64,000 nt of DNA from positions 4,171,001-4,235,000 of the forward strand of contig CM072860.1 of assembly GCA_036937835.1 (NCBI GenBank). Direction: 5' to 3'. This stretch comes from Pampus argenteus. Taxonomy: Eukaryota > Chordata > Actinopteri > Scombriformes > Stromateidae. Shown here piece after piece: positions 10,917-22,271 of this stretch. How positions within the stretch are numbered: position 1 is the first letter of the stretch; the number at the start of each line of letters is the position of its first letter. A program made the position numbers and the translations under genes. The notes beneath the pieces were generated by a model. It was not told where the DNA came from. It ran no database searches and worked only from the letters and a program-made list of their open reading frames with translations.

Positions 10917-13900
10917 CTACACCTTGTCCAGCAGAGATCTCTGGCAGTAGAGGAGACGTCGAGGCGTGCCGTACTTCCTGAAGAACAAAAGCATTCCCAG
11001 AGTGACCACCACCAGCACCAATAGGAGGAGAGGGATCACCACGGCCACCGGCCCGGCCCCGCCCTGCTGTTCGTCCACCTCGATGATGATCACCTCCTCT
11101 TCCCGACCCTTCTTGGGCTCCTCACTTTCGCAGCCCATCCAGTCAGTGAGCACAGACTTGGGGTAGCCAGACTCCACCTTCATGTGCTGGTTGTTGAACT
11201 TCCAGTACTTGTTGGCTTTGTAGAAATACGTGTAAGCTGAGGGAAAAAACGATGGAAACGTCAGGAGTTTGAAAGTGTTTTTCAAAGTGAAAATCCACAT
11301 TATAAAACGTTAACTTACATCCATCCTCGCTCATGATGGCAGCTTTGATGTTGTCTGGTGCGCCGCTCCACGTGCTGATAGGCTTTGGATAGCCGCTGGA
11401 CACGGTGCGACTGTTCTCATTGAAACGGTAGTACCTGCAAATGCCACAAAGAGGGATATATATTAAAGGAAAACAGCTATCACACACTATATCTACATAT
11501 AACTACGTCAAAGTGTGTTATAACCATTTATTATCTGTTCATATGCGGCTAAATAAGGGGACTTTAAAGCCTGGATGGATCTGTGATTGTGAGTGAGAGA
11601 ACTGAAATGTGGGAGGTCACATTGGCAGATAAGAACGGTATCAGTACAACGAGTTACGACAGGTTACTACACGTATATAAAGAATATGAATCCTGTATGT
11701 TTAGGCTAAAGGGAAAGACACTCATGTTATAGGAATGTTTCAGGCTGTAAAAGTGCTGCAAGCGTACGAGGATAATGATGATAATGATGAGAGGAATTGG
11801 AAACGTAAGACTTACTTAGTGCCTCTGAAGAAGAACGTCTGTCCTGTTGGTGTGTAGAAGAGAGCAGCATCGATCTTGTCTTTGGGTAGACCAGTGCCCA
11901 TGTCTTTCAGGCTCTTGGGGGAATCCTTCTCCATGCTGGATTCACTGAAAACCCAGTACCTGTCACCTGGAGATGGACGAAAAACAAAAAAATAATAAGA
12001 ACGGGAAGATAAAAAAGAAAGGCAGACAGATAACAGAAATGTGGAACGATCAGATGTAACAGTTTACACATGAAGTTCATCGGTCGAGCAGCTGCAGTGA
12101 CGCCACCCGAAATCTGGTTTCAGTTTGATCACAGGTGCAACCAACCTTTGAAGAAGACGAATTTCCCATCGTCCCTCTCGTAGGCGGCGTTGATGTTCGT
12201 AGGCAGGCCCTTCCAGAAGTGACCAATGGCCATTGGATATCCTGGTAACACCTTGTTGTTACGCACACGCCAAAACCACTTGTCCTACAAACACACACAC
12301 ACACAGAGTCTGTACAAAAAACGAAGTATAAAAACGACATCTTTGTCCTAAGCTAAGCTAACTGGCTGCTGGGTTGGTTTCAATCCTCAATCATCTACTT
12401 CTCAGCAAGTAAGCATATTTTCCCCCAAAATCCCAAACAATTCATTCAAAGAGCAACGAAAAATAGTTATTGTACCTTAAATACAAACTTTTCCCCTCTG
12501 AGGATAGCGATGGTGTCAAAGTGTCCCTCACAGATGTCTGGGCCGTGGTCCGGCTTGGTGGGTACGAACGGCTTGGTAGGTCGAGGGGGAGGAGGAGGAA
12601 CCCCGGACTTTGTTCCTGTGGGAAAGATTTACGTGATAAAGAGAAATTGTAGATTTGGAGAAAAACTACCCAACATATTTCAAACGATACTCGTTTTATA
12701 TTTTGTTTGGGGTGTTAACCCACCGTAGATGGCCTGGATGCCTCTGCGGTCGTCGTCAGGAAGCTGGAAGTTTTCAGTGTCAAACCACTGATAGAAAGGG
12801 GCCATGATGGCAGAGGGGTTGTTGGAGTGCTCCAGACCCAGAGCGTGACCCAGCTCATGGACGGCTACCAGGAAAACATCATTACCTTCAACAAGAGGAA
12901 GAAAACATTTGGATTTAGACGGTAAAGAAAACACATTGGACGTGTTTCACCCTCATCTGCTCTTTTTCTTACCTCCCTGGTCGACCGTCCCGGTGGTCCA
13001 AGGTTCGGCGAGGTCAAAGTGCGTGTCTCCCCCGATCCCGTGGCCGGGGAAGTAAGCGTGCGCCAGGAAGCCGCCTTCGCCATCAAACGGCGTGCTGTCA
13101 CCATGGAAACCCTCCGAAAAGGACAGCATAATGTCTGCAAACTTGTCGACCTTGTCCCTGATTTGGCTGTAGGGGATCTCTCTGAAGGTGAGCGGGATGG
13201 CGCTCTCCCACACCTTGAAGGCCTTCCGGATGGCTTCGTACGTGGCGCGTTCGCCAACTTTCGGTGTGTAGTTCTGTATGCTGCGGTAGAAAAAAACGTC
13301 GTAGAGAGAGACAAGTATTGATATCTTGAAGATAGACAGATAAAACGAAAAAGAAAATTATCTGCTGATGTGGGAGTGTATCTGCTGACCTGAAGGTCAC
13401 CTCTGACTTGTCCCACTTCAGACCCTGCACGGCGTATCTCTTCCTCCTCAGGTTGGTTTTCAGCTCCGGGCCGAACTTGTCTGGGACGCCACATCGTGCT
13501 CGGCTCATCGCCCTGGCAACGGCAAAATAATATTCTCAACTATGTCAAAAAAATATTATAACTGCTTTCTTAGACACTTTTTTCCCTCTCGTAACCCAAG
13601 TCATAAAACAGCCTTCAGATTTTTGTGACTTTTTTTTCTTCTGAAACCAAGCAGTTGTGTGTTATAAAAACATTACAGTCAAACGGGACTCACTCTATCG
13701 TGTTGGAGTCGATGGTGCCGGTGACGGACAAGCCATAAAACCTCTGCATCGCCATTATCGCCGTTGCAATGGACTTGGGTGAGCGGATAGCCTGAGCTCT
13801 GACATCACCTGGAGGCAGGTATCCATACTGCTGCAGCCAACTCTACAACAGAGAGAAAAGAAAAGAACGGTTAATTGACTAGAAATTGATTAGGACCAAA

Positions 13901-16422
13901 TGTTTGCCTTTCTGTTAGACTGAGCTAAACACAGATTATATTGTTTTATATTAAGATGATCACGTTTATACAGCTCGACACTGTTTGGAGAAGTTTATTG
14001 GTGTTTAATGTTTTACAGTCTTAACTGCTCTCACAGGGGGAAACACTGCAAGACCTTGTTTATCCTCCAGACTATAATCTGGCTTGGTTCAATATCATAA
14101 ATCATATATATATATATCTATCATGGGATATACTGGGATCTGTACTGAACAAAGTTAAACAATGTGATAAGCTGAGATTTCATACTTATACACAACTCTG
14201 TAAATCATGAGTGAACCTTACTTTGTGATATTCAGGAGATTACGAAGTAAAATGTTTTTCATGTATATAAAGAAAAAAATGGTCTCTTGAGACATGGTAT
14301 AAACAAAAACTATAAAAACTGGAACTTTATGTGAAATATAATCTAAACAAAAGACAAAGTTTGATGTCATGTTTGTGTGAGCGAAGTGAAACTGAGAATG
14401 AGGTTCATTTCTTGTTTTTACTGTCTATGAGGATGTAAGGAATGTACTTTTTTTAGCAAAATATCCCTTATTTATGTTTACTTTTTCGGCCCAGATGATT
14501 ATGAAAGTGAGTTTTATTTATCACGCTTGGCAAAGAAGGCAGATTATTTCGTTTAAGAACGAGCTGCATAGTAAATTCAAAACGTGCCAGAGACAGCAGA
14601 AACACCACATGATAACATCTTAGAAAACATCTTAGTCAACAAAACAGGAGGGTTCGGCCTCGTGTGTGAACCTGTTGCTGTTTGTCTGCTTCCAGTAAAT
14701 CTTCAGCGCTTGTTCTGGCCTGTTTGGGACACAGAGTGTGTTTCTGTGTACCGAGGCCGACATAAACCAGCATTAGTGTTAACCTACATATCCTCCTCTT
14801 CAGCAGCCAACACACACACACACAACACCAAAAAATCCTCCAAAATGTTGCCTAATGCTGAACTTGTTACGGGAAACTTTGATGTGGGGGTCATAAGAAG
14901 GGACGAGAGAGGAAATAAAAGCCAAATAAAACACACTGATGTCATTTTATTCACTATGACCCAGAGGTCTGTCTAGACTGGAGCGGCCAAAGACAACTCA
15001 CGGTCACAACGCTGGAAAAAACAACATTTTGAAGCAACGTTTGGGGGAGTTTAAGATCTTCCTGTCACTGTCCACGTCTGTCCTCGTGTCAAAACCAAAA
15101 ACCACCGCTATTTATTTAACACATGAAAGGCCAGCCTATTCTTTCCACTGCCTGCTGCTGGTGGTCTAAAACTAGACACTCTTAAAAGGAGTAGTTCAAC
15201 ATTTTGGGAGAGAGAAAAATCAATACTATGTGTCTGTTTTTGATTAAACAAATGAGGTGTAACATTTTAATTAGTGAACTTTAGAGGCAGATTTTGTTAC
15301 TGTTGAAAAGAGCCAGGCTAGCTGTTTCCCCCTGATTACAGTCTTTATGCTAAGCTAAGCTAACTGGCTGCTGGCTCCAGCTTTATATCCCTCCTTCCCC
15401 GTCTAACGCTGGTCAAAAATGTCTTATTTTACTAAAAAAAAAAAACCTCCGTATTTATCTTATAGCTCCCTCCCGTTACATATACGAATCTAACGCGAAC
15501 AACCGCAGCAACAAAGACGACGGGACGGATGGCCGACGTCTTCACGGAGAGGAAGTAGAAGCAACTTTTCAAACGAAGGCCTGAGAGCGTCATATGTCAC
15601 CTTTAAGAATCAAACATATCCCCCCTTATTGGAGTTTAAGCCTTAAATGTGCCTCTCCACAGAGAGTTGAAGCATATCCTCGTCTCCGCCACAAATTGAG
15701 TCGAGGGAATTTCCCCCGAATTCCTTCTTTGGCGTCACTTAAACCTCAGATATCTCTCTTGTTCCACCATTAGCGCTGTTTTTCTCTTCAAACCTTCCTG
15801 CGTCAAGTGGAAGGGGAAAAGCAAAGGGGGGGGGGGAGGGATGGAAACACAGCAACCGGGCAGGACGACTACCTGGCCATATATTGCCGGGGCACACACA
15901 CCTACTGTTAGTCATGTGGTGGCTCGGAGAGGCCGGAGAACAAGGTTCACTTATGATGACCTGCAGAGAGAAGCAGCTTAGCCCCCATCTTCTCTCTCTC
16001 TCTCTCTCTCCGCATGTTCCCTTCATACTCACTCACCATTTCTCAAAAGATTTCTCTGGATTATTTAAGGGTCGAGTTAATTTAATTTATCCTCTATGTC
16101 AGTCTGTATCTAACACCGACCAAATTTACTCTACTCTGCCTCCCCTGCTGACTGCTGCTAGTGTGTCCTGTGGCTCCAGTGTGGTGACGCGTCTGCTTCT
16201 ATAAAAACACCCCCCACCCTCCCCAACACTGTCAAGACCTCCACTTCTCTCCTCTTATCCCAAACTACTCCTTCACTACACACACCAACAACCACCTCCA
16301 CCTCCGGTTTGGACGCCAGATATCCCAGCATGCACCCCTCCCTCCCTGGAACTAGCAGCAGCCCCCATCAAAGCTTCTATTTATTGAGACTTGTACATGG
16401 CTGGTATTGTTGGCGTTGGGGT

Positions 16423-16459
<37 letters not shown>

Positions 16460-19400
16460 CACAGCCATGTGTGGTCACAGGGCAGGCTGCGGGTTTGGTA
16501 AACACACGCCTGGTTCTGTGCAGTGTGTGTGTGTGTGTGTGTGTTTGCATGTATGTATAATGCACAATGAAAACACAAGTGTCGGTGAAGCTGTGTGATG
16601 TATACAGAGGTACTGTGACCCCACCGTGACCTCACTGATCTATACAGAGCTGAAACGATTCATCGAGTCATCAATTAAGTCAATTGACGTAATATATGTT
16701 AATTTTTAAGCATGAAATGCTAACATTAAAATGCTTCGAGGTTCTTAAATGTGAAATTATGCTGCCTTTCCATGTCGTGTCGTGTTTTTGACATAGTTAC
16801 TCAGATAAAAGCTATTTGAATATGTCAATTTTTTGGCTCTGGGACATTGTGAGAGAGCATTTTTTCACTGTTTAATAGACTGATGATTGATTGACTGATT
16901 GGAAAAAATCTATGGTGCAACAAAAACCTACTTTAATATGGTGGTATTAACCTGGGTGGGGCCTGTGTGCAGTTAATACTCTTTTTCGTTGTATATATAT
17001 ATAGAGTGCCACATCTGCTCTAATCAAGACCTTGTGGTCAAAACTAGTCATCGGTTTTTCCCCAACATGCATCTTAAAAGACTTCTTCTAATGACTTTAA
17101 ATATAACATTTCTCCTTGTTTTACATTTCTTTTCCGTTCCCTGGACTTACTATGTGTGGAATTGATTGAGTACTTTTTTTAATCTTCTTGGTAATCTGAC
17201 TCTTCATGACAGGACGTCAGATGAGTCCATGCAACTTTTTAGTTTCCTTTATCACGTCAGCTGATATTGTGTCAACCCAGTGAGTAACAGCGGATTTAAC
17301 GTGTGCCCATGTTGCAGGACAGCATGTATGTGACACCACTTTTAGCATCGCACCGTTAACCACATCCTTATGAGACAGAGAGAGATGATATGAAAGAAAA
17401 ATCCCCTTGTTCATTTATAGATGTGGTAAAAAAAACCCAAAAGGAAGGACAGTTTTAGGAAGTGGTAGTGTTACTGCGTTACTGAATACGTCATATGAGC
17501 ATCCGACTGCATTTTATACTGAGTGATTTCTTTAAAATCCCAACAGGAATGAAGAAAAAGAAAAGGGACAGACAAAAAGGAGGAAGAAAGACGATCTAAA
17601 GTACAGAGTTACATTAGAGAAGGAGAGGTAAAGACATTAGAAGAAAAAATGTGGAGAGAAGTATGGCCGAATTTAAATCTGAAGGCCTGAGTCAGTTGTT
17701 CCTCTCGCTCGGCGCCAACGGAAAAAACAGAGAACTCTGCTCGAGGCTGGCTGGATCTCACATCGCCTTCATTTGTTTTTTGGCATTTTATGATCACACC
17801 AGAGCATTTACATATCTGCATGGTCAAATAATACTATCATTATTATACTGACGCATGCCAAGAGTGTGAATTGAGAGGGATCAATACCGATTTAGAGAGG
17901 ATAATATGCATTTTACTGCAATACATTTCACAGCTGTAGCTACATTACAGGTGAATATCTTATGTGTAAAATATATAAGGAACTTATAGATAAACGTCCT
18001 GAAAGTTTGTGAGAAATTAGCTCTGAAAATGTAAATGATGGGTATATATATATTTTTCCAATCAGGTGACCTTTTCTGCTTGATGTCCTCCATTCAAACC
18101 AAGCCGGAGCATTTTCTCTCGGCGTAGATAAGCTCCCTTTTTTCCCCTTGAAACTCCATCAGTTTCTCATTAAGGCAGATCCGGGCAGATTATTTTGACA
18201 TTTCTTAAGTGACAGCCGCAGCACCGCCACAGAGTTTGAGCAAGGCTTTTCTTTGATGCTACATCAACAAGTGAAGATAAAGAGAATTGAACCCAGATGT
18301 GTTTTGAACAGATCTGCCGAGATCATGAGACGTGCGTCTCCAGATGGCAGCGGGATTACTCCAGCATTTCTTCAGCCAGATATGGAGCGATCCTGTTTTA
18401 GACTCACTTGTTTTCATTGCTGCCCGCTTCCTTTTGCTCATAAGGTCCAACTAAGCATTTTATTCAAGTTGAGAGGGCTTAGATGAGGGGGGGAAAAAAA
18501 AACAGTGAATGAAAACAGATGCTGGAGGACACAAAAAGTCTTACTTCACTGAAAGTGTTTTCATTTGAGAGAATAGAGGAAGTTCCTCTATTGGAGCTTC
18601 GCTGCTCACTCAGCATGGATTAAGTCTGTTTAACCTGTCAGAATCAATTCAGACATGTTGAGCAACACTGATAAAGCACCACATTCCTATAAACTCAGTT
18701 TCTGCTTTTTCTCGACTCTCCCAACATCCTGATAATGGAGCTTCATCCATGATTATTACTTTATGTCACTTGTTATTTCATCTTTGTTCCACCTATTTCT
18801 CCAGTTTAGTCTACTTTCTCCACACACACACACACACACAGACACACAGACAGACAGACAGGTCTATACCTTGATCATAGGTTTCATATACATCTCCCAG
18901 GTGATGTAATCCAGACATGTGGTCTGGACTAAGGCTCATCATCCTCTTTCTGAGGCTGACAGCATCACATACTGACAATAAAACCATATATACACGACCC
19001 CCACGGTGTCTCATATTAAATTATGCACACTAAACTGGCCCAGCTGCTGCTGTAAACAGCCGTGTTTTCTCACTCTGTTTACACACGTTCATCACTGTGT
19101 CGGTGTGTTCACCGATGTGTGTGTGTGTGTGTGTGTGTGTGTGGAGGGGTTTGCTTGCCTGCGGCTTCTCATAAACTGTCTGACTTCTCTTAGTTATCCA
19201 CCATGTCTGGCTTGACTCACACACCAGCCACTTGTGGTCAGTGACTAAGGACCTTCTTCACTTCTTTATGAATCTTATACCCACTCAGAGCTGCAGCACA
19301 CACACTCACATCCACACACACACACATAGACTTTTTGCTTCTGTGAATCAATTTCCTGCTGTCCCACCTGGCTCATCATTGGAGCCTTTTTTTTTTTCTT

Positions 19401-20271
19401 TTTTTTTTAACAGAGAAACACGATCTATCTGCACTTCCTGAGGTCGACTGACTGTGATCTCACTTTTTTTCATGCACTTATTATTATCAACAAGTTGGTG
19501 TGTACCCGATCATTTTCAGAGCTGTAAGAGGCCCCGACAATGACAAAATATGTTGTTCAGGTGAGGGCTCATCGGTAGTTTAGTGTCTCCCAGACAGATC
19601 ACCTCACATCCAGCTTCTCAGCCTGCTGTCTGTGCAGTCTACACCAGCAGATGAAAACTATTAACCCCCTCCCCCCGTCTTCCTTGTACCACCACTGCCC
19701 ACTTTTTCCTCAGAACAAAGCAGCTCAGCTGAGGTTTCTAAACTCCACGGTTCGACCCCCCTCCTCCCTCTTCCTTCTCAAGCCACAATAGTTTAGAGTC
19801 ATGACTTTTTTTATTCTTCTTCTGTGGATGAAGTTTTATCTGTCCTTACAGTTTCAATCCAGATGCACTCGTTTTAGAAGAACATAAATAAAAGTTGCAA
19901 GATGACAATAGTTTGGATTAGATTTACGAGTAAATAGTGTGTCACAATAGGAGGCTGAAAGTACAACAAAATGAAATTAATATAGTTCCTGTTTTCTCCT
20001 GCAAACCACTTTAAATCTGTGTATATTGTAGACTATTTAAATTGAGGAAACATATGACAAAAACAACATTGTTGGCTCATTATACCCCTGTATGGCACAG
20101 CAAATATACGCCTGATAAATCCTGTATTTTATCAATATACACTGTTTAAAAGTGCAGTAATCCTCTTTTTTTCCCCATCATGCTTACCTCGGCTTTGAGC
20201 ACATTTGCAGTGACGGAGGTCAGACCGAAGCAGCAGAGACAGCAGGCCAGGGTGAGGAGCTGAGGCAGCAT
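10917..20271 (-). CDS. mmp14: Membrane-type matrix metalloproteinase 14 (MT1-MMP)
   Basis: Membrane-anchored zinc endopeptidase that cleaves collagen and activates pro-MMP2 at the cell surface. Ten exons: 20188-20271, 13694-13842, 13390-13512, 12973-13280, 12724-12885, 12476-12615, 12146-12284, 11816-11966, 11319-11434 and 10917-11236, giving 563 residues (human 582). In order: signal peptide; prodomain with cysteine switch ARCGVPD (C85); furin site RRKR (100-103); catalytic domain with HELGHALGLEH (231-241) and Met-turn M249; Pro-rich hinge (GVPPPPPRP); four-bladed hemopexin domain bounded by C304 and C493; transmembrane segment about 521-543; and a short tail with the LLY endocytosis motif (552-554) and adjacent Cys, ending in DKV. 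The first residue of the usual PRCG switch is Ala here. Intron 1 is 6.3 kb. Teleosts may have a and b paralogs; I cannot tell which this is. Confidence 0.96.
12341..12440. repeat. Short interspersed repeat fragment in mmp14 intron 6
   Basis: Contains 'cctaagctaagctaactggctgctgg' in pieces, followed by 'ttctcagcaagtaagcatattt' and 'aaaatccc'. These hallmarks recur at 15,180-15,400, indicating two copies of one teleost interspersed repeat. Class (SINE or MITE) not resolved. Confidence 0.5.
14100..14575 (+). mobile_element. Decayed LINE fragment (3' end of reverse-transcriptase ORF) in mmp14 intron 1
   Basis: Translation of about 14,361-14,420 gives SCLCERSETENEVHFLFLL, which resembles the C-terminal cysteine/histidine segment (CxxC...E.E.HFL) of fish L1-like ORF2 proteins. 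Downstream, another frame reads 'FIYHAWQRR', also typical of that tail. Frameshifts and stops throughout show that it is dead. The left boundary is uncertain. Confidence 0.42.
15180..15400. repeat. Teleost interspersed repeat copy in mmp14 intron 1
   Basis: Starts 'aaaaggagtagttcaacattttggga' (in pieces), continues with 'gagccaggctagctgtttcccc' and ends 'tatgctaagctaagctaactggctgctgg'. These blocks appear in the same order in a very common percomorph repeat and partly at 12,341-12,440 here. Confidence 0.55.
16424..16545. repeat. CT and GT microsatellites
   Basis: A (CT)n run at about 16,426-16,458 and a (GT)n run at about 16,523-16,543 inside mmp14 intron 1. Confidence 0.9.
16645..16925. repeat. 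AT-rich non-autonomous DNA-transposon-like repeat in mmp14 intron 1
   Basis: Begins 'gagctgaaacgattcatcgagtcatcaatta' (in pieces) and ends 'gactgattggaaaaaatctatggtgcaac'. The ends are roughly inverted relative to each other, as in the 'tgaaacgattagtcgatta' family of teleost MITE-like elements. Related to the fragment in mrpl52 intron 2. Confidence 0.45.
18824..19330. repeat. CA/GT microsatellite group
   Basis: Three short dinucleotide arrays: CA at about 18,824-18,850, GT at about 19,115-19,142 and CA at about 19,296-19,326, all in mmp14 intron 1. Confidence 0.85.
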
Positions 20272-20614
20272 ACTGGTATCTGCAGACTGCCTCCACACAC
20301 AGGTTCAGAAAACTAACTCACTGTGCAGGTCCGAGAGCAGAAAAACAAAACAAAAACAAAAAAACACAACAGATCGATGCTACTCCGTTATGTTATTTAA
20401 AAATAATAATTAAAAAAAAGTTGCCTTCATGGACACGTTGTGCGCACCGTTTTTACGCAAAAGCGACTCCTCAAAAAAAAGAGAAAAAAATCAGAGCCGA
20501 GAAAACAACGAACAAAAAGCTCAAACCATCAGGAAGATGTGACAAGTGCTGCTAACTAAAGCTTCATAGTTTGGCTTTTCTTTGGTAGGATTGTCTGCAG
20601 CGTGTGTGGACGTG

Positions 20615-20646
<32 letters not shown>

Positions 20647-20844
20647 GAGAGACTTTTGGATCCTCCTCCAGATGTGCAGCCGTGTTTTTTAGTTGTGTTT
20701 TTTTTTTTTAACATGGCTGTGTGACGACAGCTGTCCAGGTTTATCAATGATACACAGATGATACACAGATCTGAAAGGATTATGTAACATTACTCCTATA
20801 GTTTAATAGTTAAAATCATATAAACAAGTTCATAAATACATGAT

Positions 20845-21211
20845 CAGTGGTGGAAAGTAATTATGTACATTTACTCACAGTGTGCAAAAATACATTGAAA
20901 AGTTTATCTGACCCTTTTATGAGGTTTCAGCAGTCGGATCTATAATCTTTGTGTTTCCCTGTTGGTACTAAAAAGACTAAGGTTGACAGAAATCTACTTA
21001 ATTTGACTACTTTGGATGTCTGAAGCTTCATATAAGTTTCAGATAAACTTTTAAATACATTTTTGCATAGAAAGAAGCAAACACTTGAACATTTGTAAGT
21101 AAATGTATACTTTTACTTAAGTAGGATCTTAAATGCATCAGTGTAGTAAGTTTACACTGTTGTAATGCTACTTTGCTTGAGTAAAGGATCTCAGTACTTC
21201 TTCCACCACTG
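20845..21211. mobile_element. MITE-like element with terminal inverted repeats
   Basis: The left end CAGTGGTGGAAAGTAA and the right end TACTTCTTCCACCACTG form an imperfect terminal inverted repeat of about 13-16 bases. The interior contains degraded 'acttaagtaggatctt' and 'cttgagtaaaggatctcagtac' blocks typical of a very abundant teleost repeat. No coding capacity. I did not find a convincing target-site duplication. It sits in the short interval between the mmp14 and lrp10 promoters. Confidence 0.65.
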
Positions 21212-21412
21212 TATTGTTGAATAAATGAACTAACCAACACTGACACCTTGTGGTAACAGATCAATACTTCACTTCTTTTGCAAAGTAGTAGTGATGTAGA
21301 CATATTACAGCATGAACATGGGCCTAAATAAGCATTAAAAAAACACTTAATATGAAGAGAAAAGCATAAAGTAAAGTTTTTATGAATGGAAACAAAAAAA
21401 CTGTTTAACTGT

Positions 21413-21462
21413 TTACGTCACAGGCCACGCCCCCTCCCGTCACGAGCTGAAATATACGGAAG
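21413..21462 (+). promoter_or_regulatory. Putative lrp10 promoter (CRE, CACCC/GC box, ETS site)
   Basis: TTACGTCA (21,413-21,420), CCACGCCCC (21,425-21,433) and CGGAAG (21,457-21,462) lie within 50 bases, just upstream of the inferred first exon, whose donor is at 21,501. There is no TATA box. Motifs are seen directly; promoter function is inferred. Confidence 0.5.
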
Positions 21463-21500
21463 CAGATCAGAACTTGTCAACAAGGAGGCCGACGGACATG
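21463..21500 (+). other. Inferred 5' UTR exon 1 of lrp10 (3' end)
   Basis: Ends GACGGACATG before the donor GTAACG at 21,501. It would splice to an acceptor at 22,153-22,155 (TTTCCAG). The start of the exon is not determinable. The terminal ATG, joined to exon 2, makes a five-codon upstream frame (M-V-K-S-S-stop). Confidence 0.45.
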
Positions 21501-22271
21501 GTAACGACTCTTGTCCCCTTTTAAAAAACATTTAATTATGCTTTTTAGCCGCTTCTGACTTACATGTTATGACTTTTTATTTTTCTAAAAGTCTCTGTGT
21601 CACGCTGGGAACCGTTTTCCTGGCGTGTCGCCGTCTATAAAACGCGACTAACCGAAGAAATTAGCCTTAGTTAGCATGTTAGCTTGCCAGGAAGCTAAAG
21701 AGGCGTCTCCTTCCTACTCTTCAAACCGAAACTAACTCTTAACGTCGTCTCGGGACATTATCTAAACACACACGGAGCAAAAAAAGGACACATTAAATCG
21801 ACGTTAAATTATAATTTAATACCACTGAGATTAATATAAAGGGTTACTATAGGGAGGAAATTTGATGGCGTCATTGTCGAGGAGATTATAGGAAGGAAGT
21901 CGTCTCAAAAACAGTGTTGAAGAGCAAAACAAGAGGCCGATAACCCCGCAAGGTTTGGTTTTTAGAAATAGAAATGCAGTGTTAACCTTTTTATAATGAT
22001 GTCCAGTTTCATTCAGAGACACCTGATGTCATAAGTATGACATTATTATGAGAAAAGATCTCATAATTACAGGATAATACATGTTACACAATATCCTGTG
22101 ACCTGATTAGCTTTATGTTTAAGGTTCTTAATGTGTTTCTTCTTCTACTTTCCAGGTGAAGTCTTCCTGAACAACACCTCCTATTATGGGGCTTTTCTGA
22201 CATTTATTTTAGCCTTCAAGTCTTCTTTTTTTTTATGATTTCTGGTATTTTATTAGAGAAGCATTAACACG

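Larger units (their letters stand above)
20272..22271. other. Divergent intergenic region between mmp14 and lrp10
   Basis: Holds the mmp14 5' UTR and promoter (minus strand, above 20,271), a GA microsatellite (about 20,615-20,655), a MITE-like repeat (20,845-21,211), and the lrp10 promoter and 5' UTR exons (from about 21,410). No extra coding gene seen. Confidence 0.6.
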
